A DNA stretch of 64,000 nt from Methylophilales bacterium LSUCC0135 (GTDB lineage Bacteria; Pseudomonadota; Gammaproteobacteria; Burkholderiales; Methylophilaceae). How positions within the stretch are numbered: position 1 is the first letter of the stretch; the number at the start of each line of letters is the position of its first letter. Positions 37,839 through 47,978 of the stretch are shown here, one piece after another. The position numbers and the translations under genes were made by a program. The notes under the pieces are model-generated. The model ran no database searches. It had not been told where the DNA came from and saw only the letters and a list, made by a program, of their open reading frames with translations. The DNA lies in the NCBI GenBank assembly GCA_001704575.1, contig MCAW01000002.1, positions 53,220 to 117,219 of the forward strand, given 5' to 3'.

Positions 37839-38171
37839 ATGAGCGAATTCATAGAGTACCTCCACGAAGTCTTCGCCCTCGCCGGCCCCATCACCATCAA
37901 ACGCATGTTCGACGGCCACACCCTCTACCTTGAGGGCCTGCCGGTCGGCATCATCTATCAAGATACCCTCTACCTGAAAGCGGACGCCGAAACAAAACAA
38001 GCGTTCGAAGCCCTGCAACTCCCGCAATTCACCTACCGCAAAAAAGACAAAACCATACCCCTGCCCTACTATCAAGCGCCGGATTTCATACTCGAAGACC
38101 GCTACGAAGCAGCACGTTGGCTAAGAAAAGCGTTTGAAGCCAGCTTGAGAACGATGCGCAAAAAAAGCTGA
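37839..38171 (+). CDS. TfoX/Sxy N-terminal domain protein
   Basis: A 110-residue protein matching only the N-terminal TfoX domain (ITIKRMFDGHTLYLEGLPVG, then YRKKDKTIPLPYYQAP). Full-length TfoX/Sxy is about 200 residues and acts with CRP on competence genes; single-domain homologues are common and uncharacterised. dprA, a competence-related gene, lies 12 kb away with no other com genes between. Confidence 0.82.
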   Translation: MSEFIEYLHEVFALAGPITIKRMFDGHTLYLEGLPVGIIYQDTLYLKADAETKQAFEALQLPQFTYRKKDKTIPLPYYQAPDFILEDRYEAARWLRKAFEASLRTMRKKS

Positions 38172-38409
38172 CCGATTTCTCTTTTATCGCGGGATAAAAC
38201 AATAATGTCAAATCACCAATTCGGCTACATGCAATAATTTTGGGAAGCTGCTACCTAATGAACGCATTCTTGCAATACAATATCCTAGCTAGTCTGTACA
38301 CCACCCACCAAAACCCGCATTAACCAATTAGCATTATCTGGCCTGGTTTAATTCACACAGCAGCAAATAATCGTTTCCACCCAACGCGTTATTTGATATA
38401 CCTCTGGGC

Positions 38410-39006
38410 ATGGATTTCATCGCCACCACCCTGCTGCTGTTCATCGTGCTCGACCCTCTGGGCAATATCCCGATTTATCTTTCGCAGTTGCAGGCGGTGC
38501 CGGAGCCACGCCGCCGCTTTGTCGCGCTGCGCGAGCTGGGGATTGCTTATCTGGTGTTACTGTTTTTCTTTTTTGCCGGTTCTGCTTTCATGAAGTTGCT
38601 TTCACTGGATATTGCGTCGGTGAATATCGCCGGGGGGGTGATTCTGTTTCTGATCGCGATTCGCATGGTGTTCCCCAGCCAGGATGGTTTGTTTGGCAAC
38701 ACGGCAGCTGGCAAGGAGCCGTTGATTGTGCCGCTGGCGATTCCGGCCGTGGCCGGGCCGGGCGCCTTGAGCGTGGTGCTGTTGTTGCGCGAGGCCAACC
38801 CGGGCCAGAGCATGACGTTATTGGCCGCGCTGACCGCTGCCTGGTTGATCAGCGCCGTGATTCTTGGCGCGGCACCGCATTTGCAGCGGATTCTGCGCGA
38901 TGAGGGCATTCTTGCCATGGAGCGCTTGATGGGTCTGGTGCTGGTGATTATTGCGATCCAGATGTTTCTGGATGCCTTGCGCCTGATTGGCGCCATTACT
39001 GGCTGA
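38410..39006 (+). CDS. MarC family membrane protein
   Basis: A 198-residue protein with six hydrophobic segments. LFIVLDPLGNIPIYLSQL near residue 11 and VPLAIPAVAGPGALS near 109 are conserved MarC/UPF0056 blocks. Substrate unknown; the historic link to antibiotic resistance was not borne out. The 238 bp upstream are AT-rich and hold no gene. Confidence 0.93.
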   Translation: MDFIATTLLLFIVLDPLGNIPIYLSQLQAVPEPRRRFVALRELGIAYLVLLFFFFAGSAFMKLLSLDIASVNIAGGVILFLIAIRMVFPSQDGLFGNTAAGKEPLIVPLAIPAVAGPGALSVVLLLREANPGQSMTLLAALTAAWLISAVILGAAPHLQRILRDEGILAMERLMGLVLVIIAIQMFLDALRLIGAITG

Positions 39007-39147
39007 AACCTGCATCAATATTGAATATTTGCAATTGAGCTTGTGCCCTGCCACTTCACCCATGCGGGCGATGCCGGTTGCTCACTCCTTTATGTAAGCT
39101 TTGATTGGTTTTCACCAACCTCACTTGCGCCGCAGGAGGAATTTCAG

Positions 39148-39573
39148 ATGTCGAATACACGCTTGACCGTATTGTCGATCCCGCTGGTTCTGTTGATCTT
39201 GCTGTTCACCTTTCCGCTGGCATCTCTCGCCACGCCGCCATGTCCGCCTTCACCATGCATGAATGCTCAATTCCAGTTTGACCCTACGGCCTGTAAAGCA
39301 GCCGCTGACTGGATTGGTATCGGCAGAATATCCGATGTCGTTCACAATCGTGGGGAAGATCCGCTTTACCGGGATTTTGCGAAGTTCACTTTCAGGGTAT
39401 CGCGCTGGGAGAAAAATCACGCAGGCCTCAAACAGGAGATTGAATTGCAGGTGAACTGGTGCAATCTGCCGTTGCCACTATCGCCTGAAGGGCTGTTCCG
39501 GATTTACGGTGCCGGGCCAAGCGATACCGGCGAAGTGCAATATCTGTTCATCGAACCCATGCAGACAAGATGA
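39148..39573 (+). CDS. Secreted hypothetical protein
   Basis: From the ATG at 39148 (AGGAGGA upstream) the protein has 141 residues with a signal peptide (about 1-29) and four cysteines, CPPSPC and two later ones. I do not recognise a family. The body (about 45-141) looks beta-rich. The next gene, a DODA-type dioxygenase, starts 52 bp later. Confidence 0.7.
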   Translation: MSNTRLTVLSIPLVLLILLFTFPLASLATPPCPPSPCMNAQFQFDPTACKAAADWIGIGRISDVVHNRGEDPLYRDFAKFTFRVSRWEKNHAGLKQEIELQVNWCNLPLPLSPEGLFRIYGAGPSDTGEVQYLFIEPMQTR

Positions 39574-39625
39574 ATCACATGAATAATAGACCCACAATTC
39601 AATGGGGTGATACGGATACGACCGG

Positions 39626-40423
39626 ATGAAACCATTGGCACAGGCAATCTTTATTTCACATGGCGGCGGCCCGTTGCCGTTGTTGCGAGACCCGGCCCAC
39701 GCAGAGATGGTTTCATGCTTGCAAGGTATCGCTGCCGGCATGCCGCGGCCAGAGGCAATCCTCATGGTGAGCGCGCATTGGGAGGATGCAGTGCCCGCCA
39801 TTACAACGCAGGCCAATCCCTCGCTGATTTATGATTACTACGGGTTCCCGCCGGAATCTTATGAAATTCAGTATCCGTGTGCCGGCCTGCCGTCACTCGC
39901 CCGCGAGGTTCACCAGTTGCTTGAAAAGCATGGCATCGCAGCCCGGCTGGATGAAGAAAGAGGGCTCGACCACGGCGTTTTTGTGCCGCTCAAGATCATG
40001 TATCCGGAGGCCGATATTCCCTGTGTTCAGCTGTCGCTGGTCAATACGCTGGACCCCGCGCAGCACATTGCCATCGGCCGCGCGCTCAAAAGTCTGGCTG
40101 AGCGAAATGTGCTGGTGATCGGCTCCGGTTTTTCGTTTCACAACATGAGGGCGTTTTTTGCACCCGATGATGAAGAATCCACTCGACTTAATCACGCTTT
40201 TGAGGATTGGCTGGTGCAGGTCTGTAGTAGCGAGGCGTATACGGAAGAGACAAGAAGCAGTTTGCTGATTGAATGGGCAGCAGCACCGGGCGCGCGTTTC
40301 TGCCACCCGCGCGAAGAGCACCTGCTGCCGCTTCATGTTTGTTATGGTGTGGCGCAACGCCCCTGTTCGGAAGTATTCCGCATCAACATCATGAACAAGG
40401 CATCGAGCTTGTATGTTTGGTAA
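39626..40423 (+). CDS. DODA-type class III extradiol ring-cleavage dioxygenase
   Basis: A 265-residue protein of the LigB/YgiD family. HGGGPLPLL near residue 11, SAHWEDAVPA near 49, GLDHGVFVPLKIMYP near 112 and the C-terminal HPREEHLLPLHVCYG near 222 provide the metal-site histidines. YgiD relatives cleave 4,5-DOPA. The MEMO protein at 20 kb has the same fold. Confidence 0.92.
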   Translation: MKPLAQAIFISHGGGPLPLLRDPAHAEMVSCLQGIAAGMPRPEAILMVSAHWEDAVPAITTQANPSLIYDYYGFPPESYEIQYPCAGLPSLAREVHQLLEKHGIAARLDEERGLDHGVFVPLKIMYPEADIPCVQLSLVNTLDPAQHIAIGRALKSLAERNVLVIGSGFSFHNMRAFFAPDDEESTRLNHAFEDWLVQVCSSEAYTEETRSSLLIEWAAAPGARFCHPREEHLLPLHVCYGVAQRPCSEVFRINIMNKASSLYVW

Positions 40424-40453
40424 ACCGGCTTACGACCACCAGAAAGGTACCTA

Positions 40454-40879
40454 ATGAAAATGCACCATGTTCCTGCCCTTTTACTCAGCCTGATGCTCGC
40501 CCTGCCTTTCAAGGCGAGCGCCGACGGCGCACTTTACGGCAGCGAGGTGCTGGCGAAATCCTCGCAGAGCTGGGATGGCACGCCGTTGCCGGCTTACCCG
40601 GCCGGCACGCCGGAGATCAGTATCGTCAGGATCACGATTGCACCGGGTGCATCGCTACCCATGCACCAGCACCCTTACATCAATGCCGGGGTGTTGCTGA
40701 GCGGGGCGCTGACGGTAGTGACAGAGCTGAATGAAACCAAACACCTGAAGGCAGGCGACGCCTTGATCGAAGTGGTCAACAAGTGGCACTACGGGCGCAA
40801 TGAGGGCAGCGAACCGGCGGTGATTCTGGTGTTTTATGCCGGTATCGCGAGCGAGCCGGTGACGCGGCTCAAGCCTTGA
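40454..40879 (+). CDS. Secreted cupin-domain protein
   Basis: A 141-residue protein with a signal peptide (about 1-23) and one cupin barrel. PMHQHPYINAGVLLSG and NKWHYGRNEG hold the metal-binding His residues. Substrate unknown. Its TGA is directly followed, with no base between, by the stop codon of convergent ntrX. Confidence 0.88.
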   Translation: MKMHHVPALLLSLMLALPFKASADGALYGSEVLAKSSQSWDGTPLPAYPAGTPEISIVRITIAPGASLPMHQHPYINAGVLLSGALTVVTELNETKHLKAGDALIEVVNKWHYGRNEGSEPAVILVFYAGIASEPVTRLKP

Positions 40880-42157
40880 TTATTTGGCCTTGATGCCGAG
40901 CTGCTTGAGCTTGCGGTAGAGATGGGTGCGCTCCAGTTGCACCAGCTCGGCAACCTTGCTCATGTTGCCTGCCGCTTGCGCCAGATGGTATTCGAAGTAG
41001 AGCCGTTCGAATTCGTCGCGCGCTTCGCGCAGGGGTTTGTCGAAATCGAAAGGCGGCGTGGTTTTTTCTGAGCCGTTGCCGTTCGGCAGCGGTTGTTCCA
41101 TCAACTCGAACTGTTCCATCACTCGATTGACATCCGCCAGCGTGATTTTTTCGCCCAGGCTGGTTTGCATGAGGTTGCGCACGGCGCTGTCGAGTTGGGC
41201 GAGGTTGCCCGGCCATTCGGCATTGCGCAGGGCGTTGAGCGCGGCGATGTCGAATTCTCGGTAAGCAGCCTGGTTGGTTTCGACCATGAGCGTGGCGATG
41301 GCGCGCGCGAGGTCGGGAATGTCTTCGGGGTGATCCTGCAACGAGGGGAGGCGCAGGCTTGCGACCGAGAGCGCCTGCAGCAGGTGTTCGTCGAACTGGT
41401 TTTCTGCCGCCAGCTGATTGAGCGCCTGAGTGGTAGAACAGACCACCTTGACGCCGTATTTGTCGGCGCGGCTGATCAGCAACAACAAGCCTTTTTGTTC
41501 GGTCTTGTTGAGCTCGGCGACTTCGGAAATGAACATCACGCCTTCGCGGGTTTGTTCCAGAATTTCCAGCGGCGCGTGCGTCAGGCGTTCGGTTTCGGTC
41601 AGCTTGAGCCAGGGGGTTTCCGGCTGTTGCAGAAAGCGCGCGCAGTATTCGGCGCCACAGCCCTTCGCGCCGAGCAGCAGCAGCGGCGCGTTGATGTTGG
41701 CCATCTGCTCCAGCCGCTGGCGCAGCTCCTTGATGACGGCGCTTTTGCCGAGGCTGAGGAGGCTGACGTCCGAACGCGGCTGCTGTTCGCCGTGTTTGAG
41801 CGCGGCGTTGACGGTTTTGAGCAATTTTTGCAGCGCGATCGGTTTTTCCAGAAAATCGAAAGCGCCGATGCGCGTGGCTTCAACTGCGGTATCGATGGTG
41901 CCATGCCCTGACATCATGACCACCGGCATGGTGAGCTGGCCGCCGCTGCCCCACTCTTTCAGCAGGGTGATGCCGTCGCAATCGGGCATCCAGATATCCA
42001 GCAATACCAGATCAGGCCGCATCTGCTGGCGCCAGTCGCGCGCTTCGGCCGCATTCTCGGCCAGGCGCACCTGATAGCCTTCATCCTGCAGAATGTCACG
42101 CAGCAGCTCACGAATCCCGATCTCGTCGTCCACTACCAGCACTTGCCTTGCCGTCAT
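40880..42157 (-). CDS. ntrX: NtrX-like response regulator with degenerate AAA+ domain
   Basis: The protein has 425 residues: receiver domain with phospho-Asp54 (LLDIWMPD), an AAA+-like middle domain and a C-terminal Fis-type helix-turn-helix (VQLERTHLYRKLKQLG). The ATPase is broken: Walker A reads GAKGCGAE (163-170, no Lys-Thr), Walker B reads GVMFISEV (206-213, no Asp-Glu), and the GAFTGA loop that contacts sigma-54 is missing. It should bind DNA and respond to NtrY but not activate sigma-54. Start overlaps the ntrY stop as ATGA. Confidence 0.93.
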   Translation of the reverse strand: MTARQVLVVDDEIGIRELLRDILQDEGYQVRLAENAAEARDWRQQMRPDLVLLDIWMPDCDGITLLKEWGSGGQLTMPVVMMSGHGTIDTAVEATRIGAFDFLEKPIALQKLLKTVNAALKHGEQQPRSDVSLLSLGKSAVIKELRQRLEQMANINAPLLLLGAKGCGAEYCARFLQQPETPWLKLTETERLTHAPLEILEQTREGVMFISEVAELNKTEQKGLLLLISRADKYGVKVVCSTTQALNQLAAENQFDEHLLQALSVASLRLPSLQDHPEDIPDLARAIATLMVETNQAAYREFDIAALNALRNAEWPGNLAQLDSAVRNLMQTSLGEKITLADVNRVMEQFELMEQPLPNGNGSEKTTPPFDFDKPLREARDEFERLYFEYHLAQAAGNMSKVAELVQLERTHLYRKLKQLGIKAK

Positions 42158-44298
42158 TGATTTTGCTCCGCTTGTTTACTCGCCAAAGGCAGCACGATGG
42201 TGACACTGGCACCGCCGCCTTCGCTGTTTTCAATCTTGATGGAACCCTTGTGTTCATCGACAATTTTTTTCACGATAGCCAGACCCAAGCCAGTTCCGTG
42301 CCGCTTTGTCGTAATGTAGGGCTCGAACACGCGCGCCATCATTTCCGGCGGAAAGCCATCGCCGTTGTCGACCACCCTCAGTTGCACCTTGTCACCAAGG
42401 CGGGCGGTGCTCAGCACGATTTTCGGCTGCAGTTTGCCATCGAGCGCGTCCTGCGCATTTTGCAGCAGGTTGTGCAGCACTTGCCGCAACATGGTGGCAT
42501 CGCCGCGCACCAGTTTTGGCGTTTTGCCCAATTCGAGTTGAATACGAACACCTACCGGCTCGTACAAGGCCATCACGTCCTCGATCAGCTTATTCAGATC
42601 GACTTCGGTCAGATTGAGTGCCGGTGCTCTGGCGTATTCGCTGAACTCGTTGACCATGGTTTTCATCGCACTGACCTGGCTGACGATGGTGTGCGTGGCG
42701 CGCGTCAGCAGGCTGGCATCTTCATCGCCGAGCTTGCTGGCAAGCTTGCGTTCGAGCCGTTCGGCGGAGAGCTGAATCGGCGTCAGAGGATTCTTGATTT
42801 CATGTGCAAGACGGCGCGCGACCTCGCCCCAGGCCGCATCGCGTTGCGCCTGCACCATGGTCGTCATGTCGTCGAACACGACCACATAGCCACCGTCACC
42901 ACCCACCGGCAAGCGGGTACCGCGCACCAGAATGATCTGCTTGCCGTTGATGCCGGCAATCTCCAGCTGCGCTTTCAGCTCCGACTGCACTGCGTCATGC
43001 TGTCCGTGAAAATGCAGCAGCACGGCATCGGTAAACGCCTCAAGTGCGGGCTGCCGCGTTGCCAGCGCCGAGAGCGGCTGTCCCACCAGCTGTTCAAGAT
43101 TGGCGCCGAGTATGCTGTTGGCGGCGAGGTTGTAGGTGCGCAATCTGGCCTGTTCGTCCAGCGCCAGCACGCCGGAAGACAAGTGCGCGAGTATGGTTTC
43201 CAGATAACTGCGCGCAGCCTCGACGCGGTTGCGGTTGCGCTCTGCGGCCTGGGTCGCTTCGCCCAGCTGTCGCGTCATGCTGTTGAAGGACTGTACCAGA
43301 ATGCCGAGTTCATCCTTGCCGTGCGCGGGCAGCATGGTGCTGTAATCGCCGCGGGCAATCGCGCGCGTGCCCTCTGCCAGTACGCCCAGCGGCGAGGACA
43401 GGCGGCGGCTGAGCACCAGCGCAATCGCCACCGCAGAAAGCATCGCCAGCATCAGCACCAGCGTGAGGGTAAGCGCGAAAACCTGCTTCAGCGATTCGCG
43501 GCTGAAAGAAAGCTCCTGATAATCCTGATAGACCTCCTGCACCGATTCTGCCGCAGTGGAAAGCAGCGGCGGTACCGGCTGCAGCAACTGCAGGATGCGT
43601 GTTTCGCCCGCCATGTCCGGCATGATCACCGGCGCCAGCACGCGCAGATACAGCCCTTTACCGGGAATCGGCTCTATGGTGCCGTAGACGAAATTACGCG
43701 CCTGACGCAGCTGGTTGATGGTCGGTACTTCCGGCAGGAAGCTGGACGGATCGTCGCTGGAAAACGCCATGATCCTGCCTTGCAGGGTGAGCAGCACGGC
43801 ATCCTGCACGCCGCTTTTCTCGCGCAGGTCGTTGAGCAGGGTGAAATGCATGCTGGTCGGCTGAAAAGCCAGACCGAGCGCGATGTTCTGGCTCTTTTCC
43901 TCAAGATCGGCCAGCATGATATCGAGCGTGCTCTGGCCAAGCCGCAAGCCGCTGTCGAGCGCCGCTTCAACCTTGACGTTGAACCAGGATTCGATCGAGC
44001 GGGTCAGGAAGTTGACCGAAACTGCGTAAACCAACATGCCGGGCAGAATCGCCATCAACGCAAAGGCGCCGAGCAGACGCAAGGTCAGCCTGCTGCCCAT
44101 GACGCCGCGCCGCATCTGCTGATAGAGCTTCCAGAGCTGAATGCCGATCAGCACGATCAGCATCAGCGCAAGCAGGATATTGAGCGCAAGAAGGATGGTG
44201 TAATTGTCGCCGCTGGCCGCGGTATTGGCGCTTGCGCGCGAGAGAAGGTAGAGCAGAAGAACACCCAGACCGGCGCAGATGAATACGATGTATTTCAT
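42154..44298 (-). CDS. ntrY: NtrY-like membrane sensor histidine kinase
   Basis: The protein has 714 residues: N-terminal transmembrane segments (about 4-22, 33-55 and 78-105), a periplasmic or extended loop to about 265, a further helix, HAMP (about 300-350), PAS (about 360-470), HisKA with the phospho-His in RRLAHEIKNPLTP (near 499) and a HATPase with DNGDGFPPEMM and GTGLGLAIVKKI. NtrY controls nitrogen or redox responses in other proteobacteria. Its signal is not known. Confidence 0.95.
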   Translation of the reverse strand: MKYIVFICAGLGVLLLYLLSRASANTAASGDNYTILLALNILLALMLIVLIGIQLWKLYQQMRRGVMGSRLTLRLLGAFALMAILPGMLVYAVSVNFLTRSIESWFNVKVEAALDSGLRLGQSTLDIMLADLEEKSQNIALGLAFQPTSMHFTLLNDLREKSGVQDAVLLTLQGRIMAFSSDDPSSFLPEVPTINQLRQARNFVYGTIEPIPGKGLYLRVLAPVIMPDMAGETRILQLLQPVPPLLSTAAESVQEVYQDYQELSFSRESLKQVFALTLTLVLMLAMLSAVAIALVLSRRLSSPLGVLAEGTRAIARGDYSTMLPAHGKDELGILVQSFNSMTRQLGEATQAAERNRNRVEAARSYLETILAHLSSGVLALDEQARLRTYNLAANSILGANLEQLVGQPLSALATRQPALEAFTDAVLLHFHGQHDAVQSELKAQLEIAGINGKQIILVRGTRLPVGGDGGYVVVFDDMTTMVQAQRDAAWGEVARRLAHEIKNPLTPIQLSAERLERKLASKLGDEDASLLTRATHTIVSQVSAMKTMVNEFSEYARAPALNLTEVDLNKLIEDVMALYEPVGVRIQLELGKTPKLVRGDATMLRQVLHNLLQNAQDALDGKLQPKIVLSTARLGDKVQLRVVDNGDGFPPEMMARVFEPYITTKRHGTGLGLAIVKKIVDEHKGSIKIENSEGGGASVTIVLPLASKQAEQNQ

Positions 44299-44311
44299 GG
44301 CAGGTTCCGGG

Positions 44312-44905
44312 TTATGGTGTCAGTACGGGTGTCCAGCGATAGCGCTGCGAAATCATGTTCCACTGCTCTGAACCGAGCGCCTCGACCTGTATCGGCTTCG
44401 GCAACCTGGATTGATCGAGCCGTATTCTGAGCGCCGCATCATAGCTTTCGTCTTTTTTCAGCAGGCTTTTGTCGAACACCTTCCAGTCGCGCAGATGGTT
44501 GAATTCGGCCTTGGCCTCGGCCAGAGTGGCAAACGTCTGTTGATGCTTGTTGCGGTTGATCAGATATTGGCGCGAGAGTGCGTGATAACTGAAACTGACG
44601 TTGTTGGTAAGCGTGATGATTTCATCATCGAACCAGTATTTGCGCGGGCTGGTGAGCTGGAACTCGATGAGGAAATTGAGCTGCACGCCGCGGTTCAGCG
44701 CATCTTCTACCTCATCACCAAGATTCAGCTCGAAATCGGCATTGAGCAGGTATTGCTCCTCGACCGGCACCAGCTCTGCGCTCTTGATCGTCAGGCGGCT
44801 GTCGGCGGCCAATGCGGCAGCCGCCAGCATCGACAGGCACAGGCAGATGGCAGCGAGGTTAGTGTTTTTGTAGTAGCGCGTAAAAGAAGCCGTCATGTTG
44901 TGCAC
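44312..44905 (-). CDS. DUF4390 secreted protein
   Basis: A 197-residue protein with a signal peptide (hydrophobic core at about 15-33, then ALAA) and a DUF4390 domain. Standard neighbour of ntrYX and rsmB in betaproteobacteria. Function unknown. The start lies inside the rsmB 3' end (up to 47 bp overlap; a second ATG three codons on gives 38 bp). It ends 13 bp before ntrY. Confidence 0.88.
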   Translation of the reverse strand: MHNMTASFTRYYKNTNLAAICLCLSMLAAAALAADSRLTIKSAELVPVEEQYLLNADFELNLGDEVEDALNRGVQLNFLIEFQLTSPRKYWFDDEIITLTNNVSFSYHALSRQYLINRNKHQQTFATLAEAKAEFNHLRDWKVFDKSLLKKDESYDAALRIRLDQSRLPKPIQVEALGSEQWNMISQRYRWTPVLTP

Positions 44906-46133
44906 AGGGGATTAGCTGTCCGTCTTCCGGATGCGGCAGTGCGAGCTGGCTGGCATCCTTGTGTTGCTCCAAAAAACGGTCGATCTGACCTTGATTTTCA
45001 TCATGAAAAATCGAACACGTCGCGTAGAGCAATTTACCACCCTTTGCCAATAGCTGCCACAGGCTCTGCAAAATCAGTGCCTGTTGCTGCGCGAAGGCTG
45101 CAACATCGGCTTCACGGCGCAGCCATTTGATGTCGACATGACGGCGCACAATGCCGGATGCGGTGCACGGCACATCGGCCAGAATACGGTCGAACGGCCG
45201 GCCATCCCACCAATCGTCCGGGCTGGCGGCATCGCCTGTTTTCAACACCGCCTTCAACTGCAGCCGGTCAAGATTATCCTGCACGCGCTGCAAGCGGACG
45301 GCGTCATGGTCGAGGGCAAGCATGTCGACTGCGGCCAGCTCCAGTATGTGGCTGGTTTTGCCGCCGGGTGCACAACAGGCATCAAGCACGCGCATGCCAG
45401 CGGCTACGTCCAGCAGCTCTGCGGCAAACTGCGCGCCGTAGTCCTGCACCGACACCAGGCCTTGCGCAAAACCCGGCAACTGTTCGACCGGCAAGGGTTT
45501 GGCGAGCACGGCGGCCTGCCTGCCGACCAATGTGTGGCCGATGCCGTCTGCATCCAGCATGGCACTGTAATCCTGCGGCGTGATTTTCTTGAGATTGATG
45601 CGCAGCGACATCGGCGGATGGCTGTTGCCGGTTTCCAGTATGGATTGCCATGCCTGCGTGTATTGCAGCCGCAGCTTGTTTATCCACCATTGCGGATAGG
45701 AATACTGCGCCATTTCATCGTCATCGCCGGTTGCGGCAAATTCTTCGCTACGGCGCAGATAATTCCGCAGCACCGCGTTTACCAGCCCTTTGGCCCAGGG
45801 TTTTTTGTAGAGGGCGGCCGCTTCAACGGCCTGATTCACCACGGTATGGGAGGAAGCCTTGTCGTAGATCAGCTGATACAGTGCAACCAGCAACAGGTGG
45901 TGCACGCCTTCGTGCGTCAGCGGTTTGTCCAGCAACCGCGCCAGCACCGATTGCAGGCGGCCGTAAAAACGCAAGGTGCCGTAGATCAGACTCTGCGCGG
46001 CGGCACGTTGTTGCGGCGTGATAGTACGATGGGTTCTGAACAGCGCATCCAGCACGCCGGTGAGGTTGCGGCCGGCCAGCACCTGGCCGACCGCTTCTGC
46101 TGCCAATCGCTGCGCGGTTTTCAAATCAGGCAA
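44859..46133 (-). CDS. rsmB: 16S rRNA (cytosine-967-C5) methyltransferase RsmB
   Basis: A 424-residue protein with an N-terminal NusB-like domain (about 1-135) and a Rossmann methyltransferase: [15 protein letters not shown] near 250, [13 protein letters not shown] near 316 and LYATCSIF near 370 with both catalytic cysteines. It starts with TTG (46131-46133) overlapping the htpX stop by 8 bp. Confidence 0.96.
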   Translation of the reverse strand: MPDLKTAQRLAAEAVGQVLAGRNLTGVLDALFRTHRTITPQQRAAAQSLIYGTLRFYGRLQSVLARLLDKPLTHEGVHHLLLVALYQLIYDKASSHTVVNQAVEAAALYKKPWAKGLVNAVLRNYLRRSEEFAATGDDDEMAQYSYPQWWINKLRLQYTQAWQSILETGNSHPPMSLRINLKKITPQDYSAMLDADGIGHTLVGRQAAVLAKPLPVEQLPGFAQGLVSVQDYGAQFAAELLDVAAGMRVLDACCAPGGKTSHILELAAVDMLALDHDAVRLQRVQDNLDRLQLKAVLKTGDAASPDDWWDGRPFDRILADVPCTASGIVRRHVDIKWLRREADVAAFAQQQALILQSLWQLLAKGGKLLYATCSIFHDENQGQIDRFLEQHKDASQLALPHPEDGQLIPCAQHDGFFYALLQKH

Positions 46134-46968
46134 CCATCGCCATCAGTCTCGCGACACGCTCTTCCGTTTGCGGATGCGTGCTGAACAGGCCTTTCAAGCC
46201 ACCGGAGGAAAGTGGATTGATGATCATCATCTGCGCTGTCTCCGGATGTTGCTCGGCAGTATCCATCGGGATCTGATGTGCATAGTTGTGGATTTTCTGC
46301 AGGGCCGAAGCCAGCGCCTGCGGGTCGTGGCTGATCTCGGCACCGGCCTTGTCGGCCTCGAACTCGCGTGCGCGGGAGATCGCCATCTGGATCAGCATGG
46401 CCGCCATCGGCGCCAGAATCATGATGAGGATGGCAAAAGCCGGATGCACGCCGCGATCGCGCGCGCCGCCCGAGAACAGCATGCCGAACTGCGCAATGGC
46501 CGAAATGGCACCGGCTACCGTAGCCGAAATGGTCGAGATAAGCGTATCGCGGTTCTTGACGTGGGCCAGTTCGTGGGCCATGACGCCGCGCAACTCGCGC
46601 TCGGAGAGAATGCGCATGATGCCGGTGGTAGCCGCTACCGCCGCGTGCTGCGGATCGCGCCCGGTGGCAAACGCATTCGGCTGAGCCTCATCAATAATGT
46701 AGACCTTGGGCATGGGCAGATTGGCGTTTTCCGCCAATTCGCGCACCATGTTGTAGAACTTGGGCGAATTCTGCGCGACGACTTCGCGCGCGTTGTACAT
46801 CTTCAGCACGGCCTTGTCCGAAAACCAGTAGGCGTAGACATTCATCGCGCCGGCAAAAATCAGTGCCAGCAGCATGCCGCTGGCGCCACCGAGCGCCGCA
46901 CCCACCGCGCCGAACAGCACGACGATACCGGCCATCAATATGGTGGTTTTAAACCAGTTTCCCAACAT
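46126..46968 (-). CDS. htpX: Membrane zinc protease HtpX
   Basis: From MLGNWFKTT (ATG at 46966-46968, AAAGG upstream) the protein has 280 residues. Four transmembrane segments and the M48 motif [10 protein letters not shown] near 135 define HtpX, which degrades damaged inner-membrane proteins. A TTG at 46983 is in frame but would absorb the ribosome site. Confidence 0.96.
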   Translation of the reverse strand: MLGNWFKTTILMAGIVVLFGAVGAALGGASGMLLALIFAGAMNVYAYWFSDKAVLKMYNAREVVAQNSPKFYNMVRELAENANLPMPKVYIIDEAQPNAFATGRDPQHAAVAATTGIMRILSERELRGVMAHELAHVKNRDTLISTISATVAGAISAIAQFGMLFSGGARDRGVHPAFAILIMILAPMAAMLIQMAISRAREFEADKAGAEISHDPQALASALQKIHNYAHQIPMDTAEQHPETAQMMIINPLSSGGLKGLFSTHPQTEERVARLMAMVA

Positions 46969-47029
46969 TTCATTACCTTTCAAAACGGGATATGCACTGG
47001 CGCTTAGATGCAGTCATGCCATGCAAAAT

Positions 47030-47959
47030 TCAAGCGCCGAAGCTTTGTCCCGGCTGCAGGCTGCGGCCGCGCAAAAAGTCGTTGGCGGCCATGCGCTTGC
47101 CACCCGGCATCTGCAATTCTTCGATACGCAGCAAACCCTCTCCGCATGCAACCAGAATGCCAGCCTCATCGAAACCGGTGATCTCGCCCGGCTTGCCGTT
47201 GCCGGGCGAGTGGCTTGCCATCCAGAGACGGCAGATTTCACCATCGAGCCAGGTATGCGCTACCGGAAACGGATTGAAGGCGCGCACCTTGCGGCAAATC
47301 TCAGCCGCGGGTTGCTGCCAGTCTATCGCCGCTTCCGATTTTTCCAGTTTATGGGCGTACGTCACCAGCGTCTCGTCCTGCGGTGTTGCAGGCAGGCTGC
47401 CATCGCGCGCCAGTTTTTGCATGGCCTCGACCATCAGCTTTGCACCAAGTTCGGCAAGGGCATCGTGCAGCGTCTGCGCCGTATCGCGCTCGCCGATCGG
47501 CAGCACGCCGCGGCTGACCATGGCACCCGCGTCCAGCGCCGGCACTACCTCCATGATGGTGACGCCGGTTTCGCTATCGCCCGCCAGCAATGCACGCTGG
47601 ATGGGCGCCGCGCCGCGCCAGCGAGGCAGCAGCGAGGCATGGATGTTGTAGCAGCCGTAGCGCGGCATATCCAGCACCGCAGAAGGAATGATGAGGCCAT
47701 AAGCGGCAACGATCATGACATCGGCGTTGACGACGGCAATTCGGGCTTGTACGACGGGGTCTTTAAGGGTTTCCGGCTGAAACACTTCGATCTGGTGAGT
47801 GAGCGCCAACTGCTTGACCGGGCTGGCCTTGAGTTTCATGCCGCGACCGGATGGCCGGTCGGGCTGGGTGAGTACCATCACGATGTCATGACCGGCAGCG
47901 ATCAGCGCCTGCAGCGCGGGAACAGCGAATTCCGGAGTCCCGGCGAAAATGATTTTCAT
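47030..47959 (-). CDS. fmt: Methionyl-tRNA formyltransferase
   Basis: A 309-residue enzyme that formylates initiator tRNA. HASLLPRWRGAAPIQRAL near 110 carries the catalytic His and SLLPR motif; the C-terminal beta barrel is present to the end. It lies 19 bp after def, the usual def-fmt order. Confidence 0.98.
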   Translation of the reverse strand: MKIIFAGTPEFAVPALQALIAAGHDIVMVLTQPDRPSGRGMKLKASPVKQLALTHQIEVFQPETLKDPVVQARIAVVNADVMIVAAYGLIIPSAVLDMPRYGCYNIHASLLPRWRGAAPIQRALLAGDSETGVTIMEVVPALDAGAMVSRGVLPIGERDTAQTLHDALAELGAKLMVEAMQKLARDGSLPATPQDETLVTYAHKLEKSEAAIDWQQPAAEICRKVRAFNPFPVAHTWLDGEICRLWMASHSPGNGKPGEITGFDEAGILVACGEGLLRIEELQMPGGKRMAANDFLRGRSLQPGQSFGA

Positions 47960-47978
47960 GGGCGGCCTGACGGGATGA

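Noticed and set aside
42148..44430. 760-codon open frame antisense to ntrY (and similar long frames, e.g. 32438-34246)
   Set aside because: Covers a clear core gene on the other strand, has His/Gln/Arg-rich shadow composition and no domain; typical of GC-rich codon use.
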